From the NCBI RefSeq assembly GCF_905147365.1, contig NC_056427.1:377001-441000 (forward strand): a stretch of DNA of 64,000 nt, in the 5' to 3' direction. The notes under the pieces were generated by a model. It saw only the letters and a program-made list of their open reading frames with translations, was not told where the DNA came from and ran no database searches. Origin of the DNA: Aricia agestis. Lineage: Eukaryota > Arthropoda > Insecta > Lepidoptera > Lycaenidae. Made by a program: the position numbers and the translations under genes. This document shows positions 58,409 through 64,000 of the stretch, piece by piece; position 1 is the first letter of the stretch, and every line of letters begins with the position of its first letter.

Positions 58409-58770
58409 TTTTTTTTTGTCTTTTTATGAAATAAGAAGGTAAAACGAGCAAACGGGTCACCTGATGGAAATCAACTTCCGTCGCCCATGGACACTCGCAG
58501 CATCAGAAGAGCTGCAGGTGCGTTGCCGGCCTTTTAAGAGGGAATATGGGTAATAGGGGAGGGTAGGGAAGGGAATAGAGAAGGGAATAGGGAAGGGAAT
58601 AGGGGAGGGTAGGGAAGGGAATAGGGGAGGGTAGGGGATTGGGCCTCCGGTAAACTCACTCACTCGGCGAAACACAGCGCAAGCGCTGTTTCACGCCGGT
58701 TTTCTGTGAGCCCGTGGTATTTCTCCGGTCGAGCCGGCCCATTCGTGCCGAAGCATGGCTCTACCACGTC
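58409..58770 (-). mobile_element. SINE A, full length with expanded GGGAAGGGAATAG block
   Basis: T run to GGCTCTACCACGT. The middle carries about six GGGAAGGGAATA(G) or GGGGAGGGTAG repeats, more than other copies. A minus ORF through it ends GRQRTCSSSDAASVHGRR, the translation of the LINE-shared tail. Confidence 0.9.
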
Positions 58771-59059
58771 AAAGTCACCTCAAAATGACGATTAATAATA
58801 AAAGGCGTTATAAAAATTAAGAATTTTATCACACTTTTATCACCGGAAGCAAAATCTTTCTAATTCGATAAACAATGTATAACACTTTCTAATACCATAA
58901 CATTATAATCTTATTAACTGCCTTTACCATCCTTAATTCTCTCTGACCACGATAGTAACAAGTTTTAATATGCAAATATATTACAATTGGATGATAAAAT
59001 TACGATTTAACATAATAGATTACTGGTATAATAAATAATAATAATAATATAATATCTAT

Positions 59060-59318
59060 GGACGCTTCACACCACGTCAGTCTGGCCTCGTGCTAAGTAC
59101 CTAAAGGACTTGTGTTACAGGTACCAGACAACGGAAATATATTTAATACTTTTATACCATACATATATTTAAGATTTTTATTATATCATACACGTATTTA
59201 ATAGGTACACATCCAGACCCGGGAACATTGAAAACTTTTAGTTCCGTCGGCGGGATTCGAACCCGCGACCCCCGGCTTGAGTTACCAACGCGCTCACCAC
59301 TGAGCCACAGAGGTCGTC
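59060..59318 (-). mobile_element. SINE B, tRNA-derived, full length
   Basis: On the complement it reads GACGACCTCTGTGGCTCAGT to GTGTGAAGCGTCC. GGGATTCGAACCCGCGACCC is the complement of the B-box region. A (TAA)n microsatellite adjoins its 3' end at 59033-59050. Confidence 0.92.
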
Positions 59319-59652
59319 ACATATAATACTCAACAAATAATTATGTTATGCAAAAGTAGCTTATATGTTGCATAATTTGATAATGATGGAATAATATTGA
59401 TACAACATAGCAATACGATCGTACAAAACTATCATTTGAATCGTATTTTGATAAAAACATAACTAGTATAAAATTCTATTCATATCCTTTTACAAAATAC
59501 AGCAAAAAACTAATTATTATACGTTCACTTAAGACATTATTCAAATGTTAAGCGATTATAATAATAATTAATACTTAATTATTATTTTATATAAATACCA
59601 ACTACGATCAGTACATTATGACTAAAATGAATTAAGAAGACAACTGACTTAC

Positions 59653-60008
59653 ACATGAGAGAGCCATGCTTCGGCACGAATGGGCCGGCTCGACCGGAGA
59701 AATACCACGTTCTCACAGAAAACCGGCGTGAAACAGCGCTTGCGCTGTGTTTCGCCGAGTGAGTGAGTTTACCGGAGGCCCAATCCCCTACCCTATTCCC
59801 TTCCCTACCCTCCCCTATTCCCTTTCCTTCCCTACCGGGGAGGGTAGTATTCCCTTCCCTATCCTCCCTTATTACCCTATTCCCTCTTAAAAGGCCGGCA
59901 ACGCACCTGCAGCTCTTCTGATGCTGCGAGTGTCCATGGGCGACGGAAGTTGCTTTCCATCAAGTGACCCGTTTGCTCCTTTGCCCCTTATTTCATAAAA
60001 AAAAAAAA
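59653..60008 (+). mobile_element. SINE A, full length
   Basis: ATGAGAGAGCCATGCTTCGG to CCTTATTTCAT plus a long A run. Within the CCCTACC blocks a short inverted piece (CCCTACCGGGGAGGGTAG, 59833-59850) is unique to this copy. Confidence 0.9.
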
Positions 60009-60940
60009 TTTGGTACACCTCGCCTAAAGCTATGCAAAATATTCAAGCAACGTAAGCAGCTATTGAATCTGAAAGTCGACGCACTCAGAAATATTTAGTG
60101 ATGATTAAACTTCACAGATCATGTATAGAGCAATATGTCAAAAACTTGATTTAATTATAATTAAGTATTTAATACGTAGGAGAGCCATGCATAAGTCATA
60201 ACTTATTCGAAATAAACATTTTAAAACAGGTAAAATGCTTTTTGTTAAAAATTTGTTCGCTTAATATAATTATATTTATCGCGCAGAAACCCTACAACAT
60301 AATTTTTCCATAACAAAAACTCAGATGTGTCCTTTCCTGGGACTCATCACTCAAGTGATTTATGTGAAAGAATAACAGGGAAAACAGGCAGACATACAGA
60401 AATTTGCATTTATAATATACGTACGTATGTGAGTAATAATTGTATCATTATAATTTATAACATTTTATGTATATTTTATGTCTAAGCATCATCATCATCA
60501 TCTCACTGGATACATTCAACATTCAATTTAACCAACTAAATGCAAAGTGTTTTGACCTATTTTCGTCAAGCTAAATGTACTTACTATGTTTCTATTCGCT
60601 AAAGTGCATTTAAAATAGATCTCCTATCTACTATAACCTATTTAAATATTATGAGAGCCTAGTAGGTTTTTGTTGAAAATGGAAACAAATTGTAAGAAAG
60701 AAGAATGAAATAAATCCTGACAATTTATGATTTCCTAGTGAATCGAAGAAAAGGAAGCTTTAAACTCAGTACGTGCAAGTGACATGCTTCGGGAACCGTA
60801 CATATTTCACAAATAAAAAATATGTTTTCTTTCACAATTGACTAATATCTAGAAGTTTTGGAGCTTATTCGATGCAAACAAACTATCAATTATGTATATA
60901 TATCTTTCGGCTTTATGTGTGTTAAAATAGTAATTATTAT

Positions 60941-61264
60941 ACGTGGGAGAGCCATGCTTCGGCACGAATGGGCCGGCTCGACCGGATAAATACCACGTTC
61001 TCACAGAAAACCGACGTGAAACAGCGCTTGCGCTCTGTTTCGCCGAGTGAGTGAGTTTACCGGAGGCCCAATCCCCTAACCCTCCCCTATCCTCAACTAT
61101 TCCCTTCCCTTCCCTACCCTCCCCTATTACCCTATTCCTTCTTAAAAGGCCGGCAACGCACCTGCAGCTCTTCTGATGCTGCGAGTGTCCATGGGCGACG
61201 GAAGTTGCTTTCCATCAGGTGACCCGTTTGCTCGTTTGCCCCCTTATTTCATTTAAAAAAAAAA
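60941..61264 (+). mobile_element. SINE A, full length
   Basis: ACGTGGGAGAGCCATGCTTC to TTGCCCCCTTATTTCAT plus A run. Almost identical to the family consensus in this window, so a young copy. A 20-bp scrap of a head (ACGTAGGAGAGCCATGC) also occurs at 60175. Confidence 0.92.
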
Positions 61265-61616
61265 TCAAAATAGGTGCAGTTTAAGAAAATCCTTTGATTT
61301 TTTAAGCAAAACACTAATTTCCTAAAGTCCTACCAAATGAAATTGGTAAGTCCATGACTTTGAGAGCTTCTTAACAAAAACAATGTAACAAAAATAATAA
61401 AGTAGGGAATACCAAATTAGCCTCTACACCATCTTATTCAAAATCCAAAAATAAACTTAATTATCTACCGATCTTAATAAAAAAAAGTGTACCAAATTAT
61501 TCACAAACTTTCGGAGCGGTACTTTAAAGAAACGTTAAAAGTTTTGACACTAAAAAACTAAAATTACCAGTTCAAAACCAGGAACAATAATCCAATCAAA
61601 AATGCCAAATCATCAC

Positions 61617-61710
61617 AGAAAAACACACAAAAACATCAGAAAACACAGAAATATTCACAAAAACATCAGAAAACACAGAAATATTCACAAAAACATCAGA
61701 AAAACTCGCG
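61617..61710. repeat. 31-bp tandem repeat, about three copies
   Basis: ACAAAAACATCAGAAAACAC then AGAAATATTC repeats from 61627. It lies immediately downstream, in minus-strand sense, of the promoter-like block, so it would fall in its leader or first intron. Confidence 0.85.
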
Positions 61711-61880
61711 CAAAGCGTCTACGCGCACCGACATCAAAAAGCGACTGACCTGAAATAGCAATACGTAAACAAGGGGTGCGAAAGAGACAGAGCACAATGC
61801 ACCTGTACACTCAAATTGAATGGATGTGCGAACGAGACGACGCTAAAACAATGCATACAAATAAACGAGACGTCCTATCC
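61700..61880 (-). promoter_or_regulatory. Promoter-like CpG block upstream of the gene
   Basis: On the minus strand: CGTCGTCTCGTTCGCACATC, CTCTGTCTCTTTCGCACCCC, then CAGGTCAGTCGCTTTTTGAT and GGTGCGCGTAGACGCTTTGC. TCTCTTTCGCAC-type motifs and TCAGT initiators are common in insect core promoters. It matches no repeat here. It could serve a longer RhoGEF2 transcript starting further upstream than exon 1; no exon can be tied to it. Confidence 0.35.
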
Positions 61881-62176
61881 AGGATCTGGGAATAACACAA
61901 TTTCAAAACGTCACAATTCAAATCCGCATCAAATTGTCTTCAACTCCATTCCATTGTATTACGGTTGATTTTCAATTTACCGCACCTGACGTCGCAAGTT
62001 CAATTACCATCGAATAATTTTCAACTTTACCCCATCGAGCCAAAGTATGTTTTCGTTTGGATATTTCTGCACATGGGTTTAACAACCCATCAAGGCATAT
62101 TCAGGGTCAAACACATGGCGAAACGCTGGTCGCTGGCCAAATTCCATGGCAGTTGATCACACTCCGCACTGAGACC

Positions 62177-62381
62177 TGCGGGGCTACAATGGTCGCTTTG
62201 GAGAATCATGATATGAATCATAATATGATTCTTTTTTTTTTTAATCGCAGAATGCAACTCTGCTGGCAATTCATGTCTAGTAATTCGTACGAATTTGACT
62301 TTTGTCAGTTTGACAGTTTTCACAATTCATTTGCTGAATTGATTGAGAATAATTGCTAAATGTTACCATTTTAGCCTCGCT
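62177..62381. mobile_element. MITE, TGCGGGGCTA(A/C)AATGGTC ends, copy 1
   Basis: Left TGCGGGGCTACAATGGTCGC; right TTACCATTTTAGCCTCGC. Interior includes AATCATGATATGAATCATAA and TTGTCAGTTTGACAGTTTT, shared with copy 2. Confidence 0.85.
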
Positions 62382-62392
62382 GTTGAACGACC

Positions 62393-62592
62393 TGCGGGGC
62401 TAAAATGGTCGCTTTGAAGAATCATGATATGAATCATAATATGATTCATTCTTCTAAAATCGCAAAACGCAACTCTGCAATTCATTTCTGTATTTTTGTA
62501 CTGATTTAACATTTGTCAGTTTGACAGTTTTGACAATTCATTTGCTGAATTGATTGAGAGGAATTGCTAAATGTGACCATTTTAGCCCCGCA
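62393..62592. mobile_element. MITE, same family, copy 2 in direct tandem
   Basis: Left TGCGGGGCTAAAATGGTCGC; right TGTGACCATTTTAGCCCCGC A. Same orientation as copy 1 and separated by only 11 bp. Its ends are closer to a perfect inverted repeat. Confidence 0.88.
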
Positions 62593-63043
62593 GTGGTATA
62601 TTAGCAGAATCCTCGCCATATTCAATTTTCCCCCATTTGAATATAAGCAATTCAAATTCACCCCTAAGCGTAGGGGTAAATATTCGAAATTCGAATTTTT
62701 ATTTTTCTAGTCTGTGATAAAAAAATCAGAAACGATCAAAACCACGGCCACACGGCAACCAGGCGTGTATAAAAAAATTGTCAGCAAAATCAATCAGTGG
62801 TTGAAGCAAAAACAGTATGCAAGGAATGGAAAGATTTAAGCGTTAGCAAAACTTTTCAACGGTAAAAAATTGAATATCCCAAAATACTACTTTAATCAAA
62901 ATCGGACTTTCCTTGTAATATAATTTCGATAAAAAATTACATATTTAATAACTAATAAGTTTTAATATGAACCAACACTTTAATCATTGTTTTCATTACT
63001 TTGACCGATAGATTTGACCTATGGATAAAAAATATTTTACTAA

Positions 63044-63239
63044 CTAGTTGATGCCCGCAACTCCATTGCACCAAAATTTATTGCGCTGGAACTGTACACT
63101 TACTCGGGGTCAAAAGTATTTAATGTCCTTTCCCGGGACTCAAAGCATACCATACTGCAAAATCGGTTCAGCGGTTTGGGCGTGAAGAGACAACAGTGAA
63201 CAGACAAACACACTTTCGCATTTACAATATTGGTATGGA
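63044..63239 (-). mobile_element. Non-autonomous Helitron (GTTGC family)
   Basis: CTAGTTGATGCCCGCAACTC CATTGC at its 3' end (hairpin GCAAC/CCATTGC worn), GGAACTGTACACTTACTCGG, TCCTTTCCCGGGACTCAAAG, CACTTTCGCATTTACAATAT, and GGTATGGA at its 5' end. Confidence 0.85.
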
Positions 63240-63353
63240 TGTTATAAAATGCAACGTAATTATCATAAAGGGGGATTTTTAAAAAGGGATCTAGGTGTAT
63301 TTCAAAAATCCCCCTTTTTGAGAAAGCAAAAATATTTTTTTTGGAAAATTTCG

Positions 63354-64000
63354 CCTTCTCGAAACATCTACTAGGCGACAAACAGTACGGGTTCCGTAAG
63401 GGTCGCTCCGCGCTCGGCTGGTGGTCTCTTGGCGTACCTAACTCATCGTTGGGCTCAGGCAATTGAGTCGAAGGGAGAGGCATTGGCTGTTAGTTTGGAC
63501 ATGCGAAGGCCTTTGATCGGGTTTGGAATAAAGCGCTGCTATCAAAGCTTCCATCAATACGGGCTGCTCGAGAAATTATGCAAGTTGATCACAAGTTTCT
63601 TAGCAGACAGAAGCATAAAGGTCGCAGTTGACGGCGAATGCTCGGAAAGTCAGTCTGTTGATGCTGGTGTCCCTCAGGGCTGCGTGCTATCGCCTACCCT
63701 ATTCATACTGCATATCAATGACATGTTACAGACTAACGGCATTCAGCGCTATGCGGATGATAGAACAGGTGATGCTGTATTGTATATACCGGCTCCCCCA
63801 ATATTTCTCGGCTAAATGTCATTGAGAGTCGAAACGAACTTGTGTCTAAAATAGAGAATTCATTGGAGAAATTCTCTGAATAGGGTAGTCGTAACTTAGT
63901 CCAACTCAACCCCGCTAAGACACAAGTCTGCGCGTTTACCACAAAAAAGTCACCAATGGTCGTATATCCTCGTTTTGAGGGCACATCTTTAACCATCTCC
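63354..64000 (+). pseudogene. Non-LTR reverse transcriptase fragment with frameshifts, continues past the edge
   Basis: LLGDKQYGFRKGRS (63370) marks the fingers motif. After a frameshift come AYLTHRWAQAIESKGEALAV and SLDM, with the expected K-AFD-x-VW in another frame. Then SQSVDAGVPQGCVLSPTLFI, HINDML and RYADD give the palm and catalytic motifs. Past YADD the frame is lost again, while LNPAKTQVCAFTTKKSPMVV is readable in a third frame. At least three frameshifts and a stop make it dead. It is of the R1/Jockey kind of LINE. Confidence 0.85.

Larger units (their letters stand above)
47093..64000. other. Upstream region: flank or long-isoform intron, no further host exons supported
   Basis: No ORF in this 17 kb has both exon-like codon use and splice sites. 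Content is repeats listed separately. The stretches 47.3-47.8, 48.4-49.0, 49.9-50.5, 52.99-53.35, 54.65-55.3, 56.35-57.15, 57.85-58.2, 58.8-59.05, 60.2-60.9 and 62.6-63.0 kb hold only AT-rich or weakly repetitive sequence. Confidence 0.65.

Noticed and set aside
58457..58675. 72-codon ORF with FP/IP repeats
   Set aside because: It is the SINE A middle (GGGAAGGGAATAG repeats) and LINE-shared tail read in one frame.
61965..62359. Overlapping plus-strand ORFs near 62.1 kb
   Set aside because: They run into the first TGCGGGGC MITE, lack splice partners and show no recognisable domain.

Overview
This window is nuclear DNA from an insect, almost certainly a moth or butterfly (Lepidoptera). It is AT-rich and has no operons. 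Its non-coding space is packed with repeats of lepidopteran type: short Helitrons beginning TCCATACTAATATTATAA and ending in a hairpin plus CTAG, tRNA-derived SINEs, a second SINE family that shares its tail with a LINE, fold-back MITEs, and decayed non-LTR retrotransposons. All assignments come from reading the sequence; no database was searched.

One protein-coding gene spans most of the window on the minus strand, from about 47.1 kb down past base 1. I reconstruct ten coding exons (46927-47092, 40120-40938, 29393-29489, 28496-28615, 4375-4475, 3187-3315, 2433-2674, 1853-2037, 1279-1464, 622-775). All nine junctions have GT/AG sites and compatible phases, giving 733 codons before the 3' edge. 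The C-terminal half is a Dbl-homology (DH) domain running into the start of a PH domain. It most resembles the p115RhoGEF/PDZ-RhoGEF/LARG group, whose fly member is RhoGEF2. The N-terminal half is acidic, basic and serine-rich linker; no PDZ, RGS-like or C1 domain is encoded here. A GC-rich block at about 6.0-6.2 kb looks like an alternative first exon that splices in frame to the 4375-4475 exon and would give an even shorter DH-PH form.

Layout. 1-4.5 kb: six clustered exons with short introns; the last (PH) exon ends inside a 34-bp minisatellite that has multiplied its own 5' splice site. 4.5-28.5 kb: a 24-kb intron holding the alternative exon, several MITEs, and a nest at 17.1-20.6 kb (a P-like element with a THAP exon, containing a TIR element with a 10-bp target duplication, containing a Helitron). 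28.5-29.5 kb: two small exons beside a minisatellite and a cluster of AGATGGCGC motifs. 29.5-40.1 kb: an intron with SINEs, minisatellites and a triplicated SINE head. 40.1-40.9 kb: the long linker exon. 41-47 kb: an intron with fold-back elements and a LINE fragment. 47.1-64 kb: upstream DNA or intron of longer transcripts, with many SINEs, a miRNA-sized hairpin, a promoter-like block near 61.8 kb, paired MITEs, and a broken reverse transcriptase entering at the right edge.
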